NCBI GenBank assembly: GCA_003645435.1
Contig: QNFD01000147.1
Span: 1 to 6,700 of the forward strand
Reading direction: 5' to 3'
DNA: 6,700 nucleotides
DNA from: Gammaproteobacteria bacterium
Lineage (GTDB): Bacteria; Pseudomonadota; Gammaproteobacteria; GCA-001735895
Part shown: positions 1-6,635 of the stretch, one piece after another
Layout of the letters: each line of letters begins with the position of its first letter
Numbering within the stretch: position 1 is the stretch's first letter
Position numbers and translations under genes: made by a program
The notes under the pieces: model-generated
The model's database searches: none
Told to the model about the DNA's origin: nothing
What the model saw: the letters and a program-made list of their open reading frames with translations, nothing else

Positions 1-919
1 CAAAGCGGCGATCGATATTCCCGATGATTACCGCCGCGGAATCGAGGATATGGCTAAATGGGAAAAGGGTGAGCTTTCCTGTTTTGTGCTGAAAACCATG
101 ATGGATAACTGGGATGCGGCAAGCGAGGATCGTCGACCCATGTGTGCCGATACCGGCCTACCGCGCTATTACGTCAAGGTTGGTAATAATGCGAGACTCG
201 AAGGTGGCTTCATAGGTCTTGAACGTGCGTTAAGATCGGCGACTGCGCGTGCCACGCATGATATTCCGTTACGTCCGAATCGGGTGCACCCCCTGTGGCG
301 CACTGACCACAATAATAATGTCGGTATAAACGCGCCTGAAATCGACTGGAGCTTCGAACCTGATGTCGACTGGATTGATATCACCACGGTCCACAAGGGT
401 GGTCTGTTCGGGACCGATTACCGAATGCTTTTTCCCGGTGACGGCATCGATGGTATCAAACGATTTTTCCTCGATACGCTGATTGCATTTGGCAAGCGTG
501 GACTAGCCTGCCAGCCGGCGATAGTCGGCGTCGGTCTCGGTGGTTCGAAAGATACAACCATGGTGCTGGGCAAGCAGGCCGCCTGCCTGCGGGTGGTGGG
601 CGATCGGCATCCCGACCCGAAGGTTGCCGAACTCGAAATGGAACTTAAAAAGCTGGGCAATAGCATCGGCATGGGCGCGATGGGATTTGTCGGCACCTCG
701 ATGGTGGCCGATTGTCATATCGAGGTAGGTTATACGCATACCGGCGGCATGCCGGTGAGCGTACACACGTTTTGTCTGTCGTCACGGCGAGCGACGGTTC
801 GAATTCATGCCGATGGAAAAACTGAATTCCGCGGTGACCCGCAATGGTTTACGCCTTACATGAGAAGAGAAACAGTCGAATGGCCAGTGAAGAAACAGGA
901 AACGAACCAGTCCGTTTAA
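1..919 (+). CDS. ttdA: Class I Fe-S hydro-lyase alpha subunit (TtdA / fumarase N-domain type), 5' end cut off
   Basis: This is the alpha subunit of a two-subunit oxygen-sensitive [4Fe-4S] dehydratase, the L-tartrate dehydratase / class I fumarase family, a cytoplasmic enzyme adding or removing water on a C4-dicarboxylate. The frame is open to the left edge (first full codon at 2), so the real start is outside; the ATG at 50 is internal. By recalled comparison with E. coli TtdA about 20 residues are missing. Counting from the Met at 50, three cysteines sit where the cluster ligands belong: Cys32 (MCADTG), Cys154 (ACQPAIVGVGLGG) and Cys242 (VHTFCLSSRRA). His230 lies 12 residues before the third Cys, as in characterised members. 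The stretch GDRHPDPKVAELE is typical of TtdA. One oddity is CADTG instead of the usual CQDTG. The 3' end overlaps the beta gene by 40 bases. Family assignment is firm; tartrate versus fumarate or another substrate is open. Confidence 0.88.
   Translation, partial: KAAIDIPDDYRRGIEDMAKWEKGELSCFVLKTMMDNWDAASEDRRPMCADTGLPRYYVKVGNNARLEGGFIGLERALRSATARATHDIPLRPNRVHPLWRTDHNNNVGINAPEIDWSFEPDVDWIDITTVHKGGLFGTDYRMLFPGDGIDGIKRFFLDTLIAFGKRGLACQPAIVGVGLGGSKDTTMVLGKQAACLRVVGDRHPDPKVAELEMELKKLGNSIGMGAMGFVGTSMVADCHIEVGYTHTGGMPVSVHTFCLSSRRATVRIHADGKTEFRGDPQWFTPYMRRETVEWPVKKQETNQSV
862..870 (+). promoter_or_regulatory. Ribosome binding site deciding the ttdB start
   Basis: A purine-rich GAGAAGAGA stretch lies 9 bases before the ATG at 880, inside the end of the alpha gene. 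The in-frame upstream ATG at 844 has no comparable site (the preceding bases are pyrimidine/GC-mixed) and would add 12 residues unlike the family. I therefore prefer 880. Confidence 0.6.
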
Positions 920-1560
920 AAGTTCCGGTTAAAGCGGAGGACCTGGAGGGTCTTAAAATCGGCACCGTGGTTTACCTCGACGGGCTGATATACACGGCGC
1001 GCGAGGGTGTCTACAAGAAAATTCTCGAAGAGGGCGGTTCTTTGCCGGCTGACCTGATATCAACCAGCAATGTCAACTTCCATTGTTCTCCCGCTGCCGC
1101 GATTGAAGACGATGGTACCTATAATGTTGGCGGGGTGACCGCAACAGCGAGCTTCCGTTTCTCGAAATGGATGGCCGACTGGTTTAGTTTGACCGCCGCG
1201 AAAATAATTATTGGTAAAGGCGGCATGTCTGAGCAGGATTATCGCGAATTGTTCGTACCGGTAGGAGCGATATATTTGACTACCGTGGGCTACGGCACCG
1301 GCGCTCTACTGGGGCGCGGCATCAAGGACGTAAAAGCGGTGCACTGGGTTGAAGAGCTCGGTAACGCGCAGGCGATGTGGATATTCGAAGTAGAAAATTT
1401 TGGGCCCTTCCTGGTCGAGAGCGATCTCGAGGGCAATAGCCTGTTCGAGCAACAGAATAAATTGATTAATGCCAACCTGGAAAAGCTCTATGATGGGCTT
1501 AAGGCGCCCGCTTTGAGCCGTTTCGGAGAAACCGACGATCGCAAGGACGAATTGATTTAA
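880..1560 (+). CDS. ttdB: Class I Fe-S hydro-lyase beta subunit (TtdB / fumarase C-domain type), divergent motifs
   Basis: This 226-residue protein is the partner of the preceding alpha subunit and supplies the swivelling C-terminal domain that completes the active site. The N-terminal PVKAEDLEGLKIG and the later VHWVEELG and FGPFLVESDLEGN segments follow E. coli TtdB as I recall it. Residues corresponding to substrate-binding and catalytic positions of class I fumarases appear kept: Arg41 (YTAR), Thr89 and Arg93 (TASFR), and Lys113 (IIGKGGM), exactly 20 after Arg93 as expected. Several usual motif residues are changed: RD..H reads REGVY (42-45), the GPTTS loop reads TATAS (87-91), and HAGP reads HCSP (68-71). 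The protein is about 25 residues longer than E. coli TtdB, mostly as a charged C-terminal tail. It starts within the alpha gene, so the two are translationally coupled. It may act on fumarate/malate, tartrate or a substituted analogue. Confidence 0.85.
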   Translation: MASEETGNEPVRLKVPVKAEDLEGLKIGTVVYLDGLIYTAREGVYKKILEEGGSLPADLISTSNVNFHCSPAAAIEDDGTYNVGGVTATASFRFSKWMADWFSLTAAKIIIGKGGMSEQDYRELFVPVGAIYLTTVGYGTGALLGRGIKDVKAVHWVEELGNAQAMWIFEVENFGPFLVESDLEGNSLFEQQNKLINANLEKLYDGLKAPALSRFGETDDRKDELI

Positions 1561-1577
1561 ACCCCATGACGTGATTT

Positions 1578-1606
1578 TTGAAACTGGTACGTTGTTGATT
1601 TTTAAT
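1578..1606 (+). promoter_or_regulatory. Candidate sigma70 promoter for the transport genes
   Basis: TTGAAA (1578-1583) and TTTAAT (1601-1606) are separated by exactly 17 bases, each matching the consensus hexamers at five of six positions. The -10 lacks the strongly preferred A at its second position. Transcription would start near 1612-1614, giving a leader of about 140 bases before the binding protein gene. A short inverted repeat, AATGC/GCATT (1604-1608 and 1617-1621), overlaps the -10 and start region and could be an operator, though five-base arms arise easily by chance. No terminator is visible after ttdB, so read-through from upstream is also possible. Confidence 0.5.
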
Positions 1607-1681
1607 GCATACTGTCGCATTCATGGAGGAATCTATTAGAACCGTGATTAAAATAAGCGGTCAGGGATAACATAATAAAGA

Positions 1682-1730
1682 ATGTAACGATTGCGTCGAT
1701 TGTTTCGATCGTCCAATCGTAGAGTTACAT
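1682..1730 (+). promoter_or_regulatory. Imperfect dyad in the leader of the binding protein gene
   Basis: ATGTAAC (1682-1688) is perfectly complementary to GTTACAT (1724-1730). Inside it GATTG (1689-1693) pairs with CAATC (1714-1718), leaving a five-base bulge (1719-1723) on the right. A smaller TCGA/TCGA pair with a five-base loop lies at the centre. The hexamer CGATTG occurs at 1688-1693 and 1697-1702, and its reverse complement CAATCG at 1714-1719, with a further CAATC at 1731-1735. There is no T-run, so it is not an intrinsic terminator. It ends 10 bases before the ribosome site of the binding protein gene and may be an operator or a 5' UTR fold. Function is inferred only. Confidence 0.45.
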
Positions 1731-1755
1731 CAATCAACTGGAGAGAAATAAAGAC

Positions 1756-2982
1756 ATGAAAAAAATAACCATGCTAAGCGGTTTTGCCGCGGGTATAGCG
1801 ATGCTGTTTTCGCAGGCTGGCCTTGCGGCAAGCTGTGGCGAAATCGTTATCGGCTCGGCAATCTCGCTAACCGGAAAATATGCAACCAACGGTGTTCACG
1901 CCCAAAAAGGATACGAGTACGCGATTACTAAAATCAAGGAAAATGGCGGCGTCATGGTCGGAGGCAAATGCTACAACTTCAAGGTCATTTACTACGACGA
2001 CGAATCCAAGGGCGATCGTGGCGCAACACTTGCCGAGCGTTTGATCAGCCAGGACAAGGTGCAGTATATGCTGGGACCTTATTCCTCGGGTCTGACCAAG
2101 GCTATCGCGCCGATCACTGAAAAGTACCAGATCCCGATGGTCGAAGCCGAGGGCGCGTCACGCTCGCTGTTCAACAAGGGCTACAAGTACCTGTTCGCGG
2201 TATTGTCGACTTCGGAACAGTATCTCGCTTCCGCGATATCGCTGGCCGCCGAAAAAGCCAAGGAACAGGGTAAATCCCCATCTTCGGTTAAAGTGGCCAT
2301 CGCGGTTGAAAACGATCCATTCTCACTGGATATTCGGGCTGGCGTATCTGAAGACGCGGCCAAGTTCGGTATGAAAGTAGTGATCGATGAAAAACTGCCG
2401 CGCGACCTGTCGGATATGAGCGCGATCCTGACCAAGGTCAAATTGCTCAAGCCCGACGTGCTCATCGTCAGCGGCCACTCCAAGGGCGCGGCAACCGCGG
2501 TACGCCAGATCAAGGAGCAAAATATCCAGGTGCCGATGATTGCGATCACTCACTGTGAAGCAGCGGACGTCACAGGTAAATTTGGTGATGCGGCTAATGA
2601 CTTTTTGTGTTCAACCCAGTGGTCCGAAACCCTGGCCTACAAGGATTCGTTATTTGGCACAGCCGCAGAATATGAAATAGGCTTCAAAGCCGAATATCCT
2701 GAGTATAAATCCAAGAAAGTACCATACCAGACCGCACAGGCAACGGCTGCCGTTTATGTATACAAGGATGCGTTTGAAAGAGCAGGATCCCTGGATAAGG
2801 AAAAAGTGCGTGATGCGCTCTCGGCAACTGACATGCAGACTTTCTACGGTGGCATCAAGTTCTCGCCTGCGGGTAATAACATCGCCAAACCGATGGTATT
2901 GCGCCAGATCCAGGACGGTAAATATAACGTGGTTGCCCCCTCGGAATTTGCTTCACACAAGTTAAACTGGCCACGTAACTAG
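1756..2982 (+). CDS. Periplasmic substrate-binding protein of a HAAT-family ABC transporter
   Basis: This 408-residue protein captures the transported solute in the periplasm and delivers it to the permease pair encoded downstream. Residues 1-24 form a Sec signal peptide: KK, a hydrophobic stretch and GLA, with likely cleavage near Ala24/Ala25; Cys27 lacks the hydrophobic residue at -3 needed for a lipobox. The mature part is a type 1 periplasmic binding fold (LivJ/LivK-like): IVIGSAISLTGKYA near the N-terminus, the GPYSSG ligand-loop motif at 107-112, and DVLIVSGHSKGAA in the second lobe. Cys27/Cys72 and Cys267/Cys285 are spaced like possible disulfides, the first resembling the one in LivJ. 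Where amino-acid-binding relatives have a Glu for the ammonium group (GGYxxEAA), this protein has SGHSKGAA (239-246), hinting at a non-amino-acid ligand. A GGAGAG site (1740-1745) precedes the start. A terminator follows the gene, which would favour higher levels than the membrane parts. Confidence 0.92.
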   Translation: MKKITMLSGFAAGIAMLFSQAGLAASCGEIVIGSAISLTGKYATNGVHAQKGYEYAITKIKENGGVMVGGKCYNFKVIYYDDESKGDRGATLAERLISQDKVQYMLGPYSSGLTKAIAPITEKYQIPMVEAEGASRSLFNKGYKYLFAVLSTSEQYLASAISLAAEKAKEQGKSPSSVKVAIAVENDPFSLDIRAGVSEDAAKFGMKVVIDEKLPRDLSDMSAILTKVKLLKPDVLIVSGHSKGAATAVRQIKEQNIQVPMIAITHCEAADVTGKFGDAANDFLCSTQWSETLAYKDSLFGTAAEYEIGFKAEYPEYKSKKVPYQTAQATAAVYVYKDAFERAGSLDKEKVRDALSATDMQTFYGGIKFSPAGNNIAKPMVLRQIQDGKYNVVAPSEFASHKLNWPRN

Positions 2983-3006
2983 TGATCAGGCAGTAAACCC
3001 GAACTG

Positions 3007-3043
3007 AACAGGGTGCCGGCTTTGTCGACATCCTGTTTTTTTT
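3007..3043 (+). terminator. Intrinsic terminator inside the transporter operon
   Basis: AACAGGGTG (3007-3015) pairs with CATCCTGTT (3029-3037) as a nine-pair stem with one G-T wobble. After a C-A mismatch, CGGC (3017-3020) pairs with GTCG (3024-3027), also with one wobble, closing on a TTT loop. Eight consecutive T follow or overlap the stem end (3036-3043). It lies 25 bases after the binding protein stop and 27 before the livH-type start. Partial termination here would give more binding protein than permease and ATPase, a known arrangement in ABC operons. No clear separate promoter is seen after it, so read-through is expected. Confidence 0.8.
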
Positions 3044-3069
3044 CACATTCATAGCAAAGCTGCATTCCC

Positions 3070-3981
3070 ATGGATCAAGTTCTAAGTAATCTATCCCTGC
3101 TGGTAGAATTCCCGATCGTGAATCTGAAAATTGTTCTCGATGGGATAATGATCGGCGCGCTGTTTGCGCTCGCCGCCTATGGTCTCGCATTGGTATGGGG
3201 CGTGATGAACGTCAAGAACCTGGCCCAGGGCGATTTTGTCATCGCCGGAGGCTACGTATCCTGGTGGCTGGTGCAGCATGGATTTCCCGCACTGCTTGGG
3301 GTTCCGGCCGCATTCATCGTGATGTGGGGAATTGGTTGGGTAGCTTATAAACTGGTCATTTCTCGGGTAATCGAACGCGATCTGTTTACCTCTTTACTGG
3401 CGACATTCGGTCTTGCGATCATGATGGCGCAAATCATGAACCTTTTGTTTGGTTCGGATACCCAAAGCGTGGATCTCGGTTACGACACACTTTATTTTTT
3501 CGATGGAATTGTCAATATACCGATAGCCAAGTTAATCGGCGTACTGATGGCTGCATCATTAGCGGTGGGGGTTATCATTTTCATGAAATCGAGCCGCATG
3601 GGTCAGGCAATTCGGGCAACCGCGCAAGATGCGCGCGCGGCGCGCGTGATGGGCATCGACACCGAGAAGGTCTATGCCTTTACATTTTCACTGAATTCGG
3701 CCATTTGTGGCGCGGCCGGGGCGATCATCGTCATGGTCTGGGTGATTCAGCCGTTTTATGGTATTTCCTACGCCATTCGCGCTTTTGTTATCGTTACTGC
3801 GGCGGGCCTCGGTAATCTGCCGGGTGTCATCGCGGCGGGACTCGGTATCGGGGTGCTTGAACAATACGGCGCACACATTTTCGGTATCAGTTATCAACAG
3901 GCAATTGCAGTGCTGTTGCTATTGCTAGTGCTACTTATTCGCCTGATTCAGCAACAGCGTAATCGGCAGGTATTGAAGTAG
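3070..3981 (+). CDS. livH: HAAT ABC transporter inner-membrane permease, LivH type
   Basis: This 303-residue protein is one of the two membrane-spanning subunits that form the import channel. It is strongly hydrophobic with about eight likely membrane segments. GIMIGALFALAAYGLALVWGV at about 25-45 is the family-typical first core helix, followed by MNVKNLAQGDFVIAGGY, matching the LivH motif ending in GDF. The cytoplasmic coupling loop that contacts the ATPases is visible at about 171-200 (MGQAIRATAQDARAARVMGID). The start at 3070 has only a weak purine site (AGCAAAG around 3054-3060), and the gene sits just behind the terminator, so its translation may be modest. The next in-frame ATG, at 3148, would remove the start of the first helix, so 3070 is kept. 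The gene ends nine bases before the livM-type gene. Symbol denotes family type, not proven leucine transport. Confidence 0.92.
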   Translation: MDQVLSNLSLLVEFPIVNLKIVLDGIMIGALFALAAYGLALVWGVMNVKNLAQGDFVIAGGYVSWWLVQHGFPALLGVPAAFIVMWGIGWVAYKLVISRVIERDLFTSLLATFGLAIMMAQIMNLLFGSDTQSVDLGYDTLYFFDGIVNIPIAKLIGVLMAASLAVGVIIFMKSSRMGQAIRATAQDARAARVMGIDTEKVYAFTFSLNSAICGAAGAIIVMVWVIQPFYGISYAIRAFVIVTAAGLGNLPGVIAAGLGIGVLEQYGAHIFGISYQQAIAVLLLLLVLLIRLIQQQRNRQVLK

Positions 3982-3990
3982 GCTAAAACA

Positions 3991-5028
3991 ATGGCTAGAA
4001 AGAAAATTATTTTGTATGCGCTGATACTGGCCGTTACCTTTATCGCGCCGTTTGCCTTCCCGAATTTTGGCACCCAGCTGGCAACCTTGTGGTTAATGAT
4101 CATCGTCGCCTTGACCTGGGATATGACTGGCGGGCAAATGGGGTATAACTCGCTCGGTAATATTTTCTTTTACGGCACCGGTATGTATGTCGCGGCGTTG
4201 ATTTCGATCGGTCGGGTTTACGATATAGGTGACTATACCAGTGCCGCGGGCGGCGGAATCTTCGAATTTACCGATGTGCAGTATTTTAGCGGACTATTTC
4301 TCGGCGTGATCAGTGCCGGTATATTCTGTTCCATTTCGGCAGTGTTGATTGGCACCCTTACTTTTGGTCTGCGCGGACCGTATTTTGCGATCGGCACGCT
4401 GGGTGTGGCCATCGCCGCCGGTGAACTGGTTTCCAACTGGGATTGGGTCGGCGGTGGGCAGGGTATCTCCTTGCCCGGGTACCCGGGCCATCCCGATACC
4501 GGCAAGATCTTCTTTTACTTTTTATTTGCGGCGGTCGGCGTCAGCGTTTTTGTTTTCGTAAAGTGGCTTTACGGTACACGATTTGGATCGGCGATCAATG
4601 CGATTCGCGACGACGAGGAAAAAGCGGACGCGATGGGTATCCACACGCTACGCTATAAACTCATCACCTGGGCGATGGCGGCATTTTTCGTCGGTATGGC
4701 CGGTGGCATCTCTGCCTTTCAATTACTTCATTTCGAACCGCTGGAAACCGCTTACCAGACCATTTTTCTGGGTATTTTCATGGTGGTGTGCGTGTTGCTC
4801 GGCGGTAAGGGTACGCTCTGGGGACCTGTCATCGGTGCGATTCTATTCCATCTGTTCAAAGAGGTGACCTGGAATTACTTCCTCGGCTGGCAATGGGTTG
4901 CGCTCGGCGCGTTGATCGTCGTCACAGTGGTTTATTTCCAGGATGGTGTGATGGGCTGGTTAATGCATAAACGCCCCGAATGGTTTGGCATCAAGGTGGA
5001 AGAAAAAATTGCGAGAGAGACAAAATGA
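3991..5028 (+). CDS. livM: HAAT ABC transporter inner-membrane permease, LivM type
   Basis: This 345-residue hydrophobic protein is the second permease subunit, expected to pair with the livH-type protein in the inner membrane. Recognisable LivM features are the GGQMGYNSLGNIFFYGTGMY segment at about 47-66, FGLRGPYFAIGTLGVA at 125-140, and the cytoplasmic coupling loop IRDDEEKADAMGIHTLRYKL at 205-224. Near the C-terminus comes a GGKGTLWGPVIGA motif. Length is within the family range. A stretch of soluble-looking residues at about 77-95 (YTSAAGGGIFEFTDVQ) is a likely periplasmic loop between helices. The gene begins nine bases after the livH-type stop, with only a short AGG in the expected ribosome-site position, so coupling to the upstream gene is likely. 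Its stop overlaps the next start as ATGA. Confidence 0.92.
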   Translation: MARKKIILYALILAVTFIAPFAFPNFGTQLATLWLMIIVALTWDMTGGQMGYNSLGNIFFYGTGMYVAALISIGRVYDIGDYTSAAGGGIFEFTDVQYFSGLFLGVISAGIFCSISAVLIGTLTFGLRGPYFAIGTLGVAIAAGELVSNWDWVGGGQGISLPGYPGHPDTGKIFFYFLFAAVGVSVFVFVKWLYGTRFGSAINAIRDDEEKADAMGIHTLRYKLITWAMAAFFVGMAGGISAFQLLHFEPLETAYQTIFLGIFMVVCVLLGGKGTLWGPVIGAILFHLFKEVTWNYFLGWQWVALGALIVVTVVYFQDGVMGWLMHKRPEWFGIKVEEKIARETK

Positions 5029-5768
5029 CCGCAATTATAGAAGTAAAAAATGTATCTAAATCCTTTGGTGGTGTGGTTGCGAATCATGAAGTCTCGATGA
5101 CCGTCAATTCTGGAACCATTACCGGGTTGATCGGGCCGAATGGTTCGGGGAAAACAACACTGTTTAATTCCATCGTCGGTTATCATCCGATTGATTCAGG
5201 ATCGATCCAGTTTGAAGGTAAAGAAATATCTCGCTTGTCGGTGCAAAAAATCGCAAGAAGAGGAATGTTGCGTACCTTCCAGCAGACCCGTATCTACGGC
5301 GAGATGAACGGTGTCCAGAATATGCTGATATCGCTACCGCATCGCAAGATGAGTATCTGGGATGCGTTGAAGACATATACCAGGGAGGATTACGAAAAAG
5401 CTGATCATCTACTCGAATTTGTCGGGCTTTACGAAAAGCGGATGCTCAAAAGCGGCGACCTGTCTTTTGGCCAGCAAAAGTTGCTCGAATTTGCAATGGC
5501 GTTGATGAATGAACCGACCTGCCTGTTACTCGATGAACCCACAGCCGGGATTAACCCGACACTGATCAATGGTTTGATCGATCGCTTGAAGCTCGCTAAT
5601 TCCGAGTTTGGTATTACTCTTTTTGTCATCGAGCACAATATGCGCGTGATTATGAATCTGGCGGAGTCGATTTACTGCCTCGCGCACGGTGAGTTACTCG
5701 CGCAGGGCACGCCCGACGAAATTCAGAACGACCAGAATGTTATCGACGCCTACCTTGGAGCTCACTAG
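5025..5768 (+). CDS. livG: HAAT ABC transporter ATPase, LivG type
   Basis: This 247-residue protein is a cytoplasmic nucleotide-binding subunit powering the importer. In order it has Walker A GPNGSGKTT (37-45), the Q-loop Gln86 in RTFQQTR, signature LSFGQ (146-150), Walker B CLLLDEP (166-172), a D-loop TAGINP, and the switch His204 in FVIEHNM. LSxGQQ and the IEHNM ending are typical of LivG, and the length is close to the usual value of about 255. The ATG at 5025 overlaps the livM-type stop (ATGA) and has a GAGAGAGA purine run just upstream; a longer reading from 4980 is possible but adds 15 atypical residues within livM. All catalytic motifs are intact. Confidence 0.94.
   Translation: MTAIIEVKNVSKSFGGVVANHEVSMTVNSGTITGLIGPNGSGKTTLFNSIVGYHPIDSGSIQFEGKEISRLSVQKIARRGMLRTFQQTRIYGEMNGVQNMLISLPHRKMSIWDALKTYTREDYEKADHLLEFVGLYEKRMLKSGDLSFGQQKLLEFAMALMNEPTCLLLDEPTAGINPTLINGLIDRLKLANSEFGITLFVIEHNMRVIMNLAESIYCLAHGELLAQGTPDEIQNDQNVIDAYLGAH
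5757..5760 (+). promoter_or_regulatory. Ribosome binding site supporting the extended livF start
   Basis: GGAG lies eight bases before the ATG at 5769, which directly follows the livG-type stop. This favours the long form of the livF-type protein. The later in-frame candidates, ATG at 5853 and GTG at 5916, have no comparable site. Confidence 0.65.
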
Positions 5769-6635
5769 ATGGTCGATGATAAAAAAGCGAGCGGCTATCA
5801 CGGCGGCAGTGTCGACTCGGTAATATCAGTCGAAGAGGTCAACCGCCAGGCAATGGCCATCGCCGAAGACATCAGCCTCGAACAACTCGATGAACTCGCC
5901 GGCAATGCACCGCATGTGTCGATCAATAACCTGGTCGCCGGTTACGGGCAGATGGAAATCCTGCATAATTTCAATCTGCGCGTCGGCAAGGCGCAATCCT
6001 TGTGCCTGATCGGGCCAAATGGAGCAGGTAAGTCAACCATACTGCACGCGATTTTCGGCTTTAATCGAATTTTTTCCGGTTCGATTGAGATTGGCTCGGG
6101 TAGCGACAAGGTGGATGTCACGCGCCTGACGCCAAACCAGAAGCTGGCCCAGGCCGGCATCGCCTATATCCTGCAGGACAAGTCGATATTCCCGGGCATG
6201 ACCGTCGAAGAAAACCTGTGGATGGGTGGTTTTCTGAAGGATAAACCGCAGGAAGCCAAGGCCGCTGCCGAAAAGGTTTTCGACAAGTACTCACGACTCG
6301 CCGCGCGGCGCAAACACAAGGCCGGGGTACTGTCCGGTGGTGAACGCCGTTTGCTCGAAATCTCGCGCGCGCTGGTGATGGATCCCGAGATATTGCTGGT
6401 CGATGAGCCTTCGATAGGACTGGAACCGCGTTTCATCGATATGGTATTTGAGATTCTCTATGACCTGCAAAATATCGAGGGCAAGACCATCATCATGGTC
6501 GAACAGAATGCCAAGAAGGGGCTGGAATTTGCCGATATCGGTTATGTCCTGGTTTCCGGTGAACTTGCGATCGCCGGTAAGGGCAACGATCTGCTGAAAA
6601 ATCCGAAAGTCGGCGAACTCTTCCTCGGAGGATAA
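5769..6635 (+). CDS. livF: HAAT ABC transporter ATPase, LivF type, with N-terminal extension
   Basis: This 288-residue protein is the second ATPase subunit, paired with the livG-type protein. The catalytic core has Walker A GPNGAGKST (82-90), Q-loop Gln136 (YILQD), signature LSGGE (188-192), Walker B LLVDEP (209-214), a D-loop SIGLEP (215-220) and the LivF-typical MVEQN switch (243-247), where Gln takes the place of the switch His. The AGYGQMEIL motif that normally lies within the first 20 residues begins only at 57, so the protein carries about 45-48 extra N-terminal residues. These are acidic and probably helical at about 20-44 (EEVNRQAMAIAEDISLEQLDEL). The start is well supported by a GGAG site, so the extension is probably real. 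Its role is unknown; it might regulate the ATPase or bind a partner. The stop directly abuts the next start. Confidence 0.92.
   Translation: MVDDKKASGYHGGSVDSVISVEEVNRQAMAIAEDISLEQLDELAGNAPHVSINNLVAGYGQMEILHNFNLRVGKAQSLCLIGPNGAGKSTILHAIFGFNRIFSGSIEIGSGSDKVDVTRLTPNQKLAQAGIAYILQDKSIFPGMTVEENLWMGGFLKDKPQEAKAAAEKVFDKYSRLAARRKHKAGVLSGGERRLLEISRALVMDPEILLVDEPSIGLEPRFIDMVFEILYDLQNIEGKTIIMVEQNAKKGLEFADIGYVLVSGELAIAGKGNDLLKNPKVGELFLGG

Noticed and set aside
169..766. Antisense open frames opposite the alpha subunit gene.
   Set aside because: They mirror a clearly conserved coding frame, have no ribosome sites and their translations look unlike real proteins.
1561..1577. Possible terminator after ttdB, suggested by GATTTTTG.
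   Set aside because: No stem precedes the short T-run, so termination is not supported.
1605..1670. Possible 21-codon leader peptide frame from the ATG at 1605 (second ATG at 1623, GTG at 1644) near a GGAGGA at 1625-1630.
   Set aside because: The first ATG lies in the proposed -10 region and the second has almost no leader. The GTG is 13 bases from the GGAGGA, too far for a good site. No run of a regulatory amino acid is seen.
2181..2553. Antisense open frames of 122 and 76 codons opposite the binding protein gene.
   Set aside because: Shadow frames of a conserved gene; composition rich in Ser/Arg/Ile with no recognisable domain.
4349..4867. Sense-strand frames of 70-94 codons in other phases within the livM-type gene.
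   Set aside because: The translations are Arg/Trp/Cys-rich frame shadows, while the livM frame keeps all family motifs without a break.
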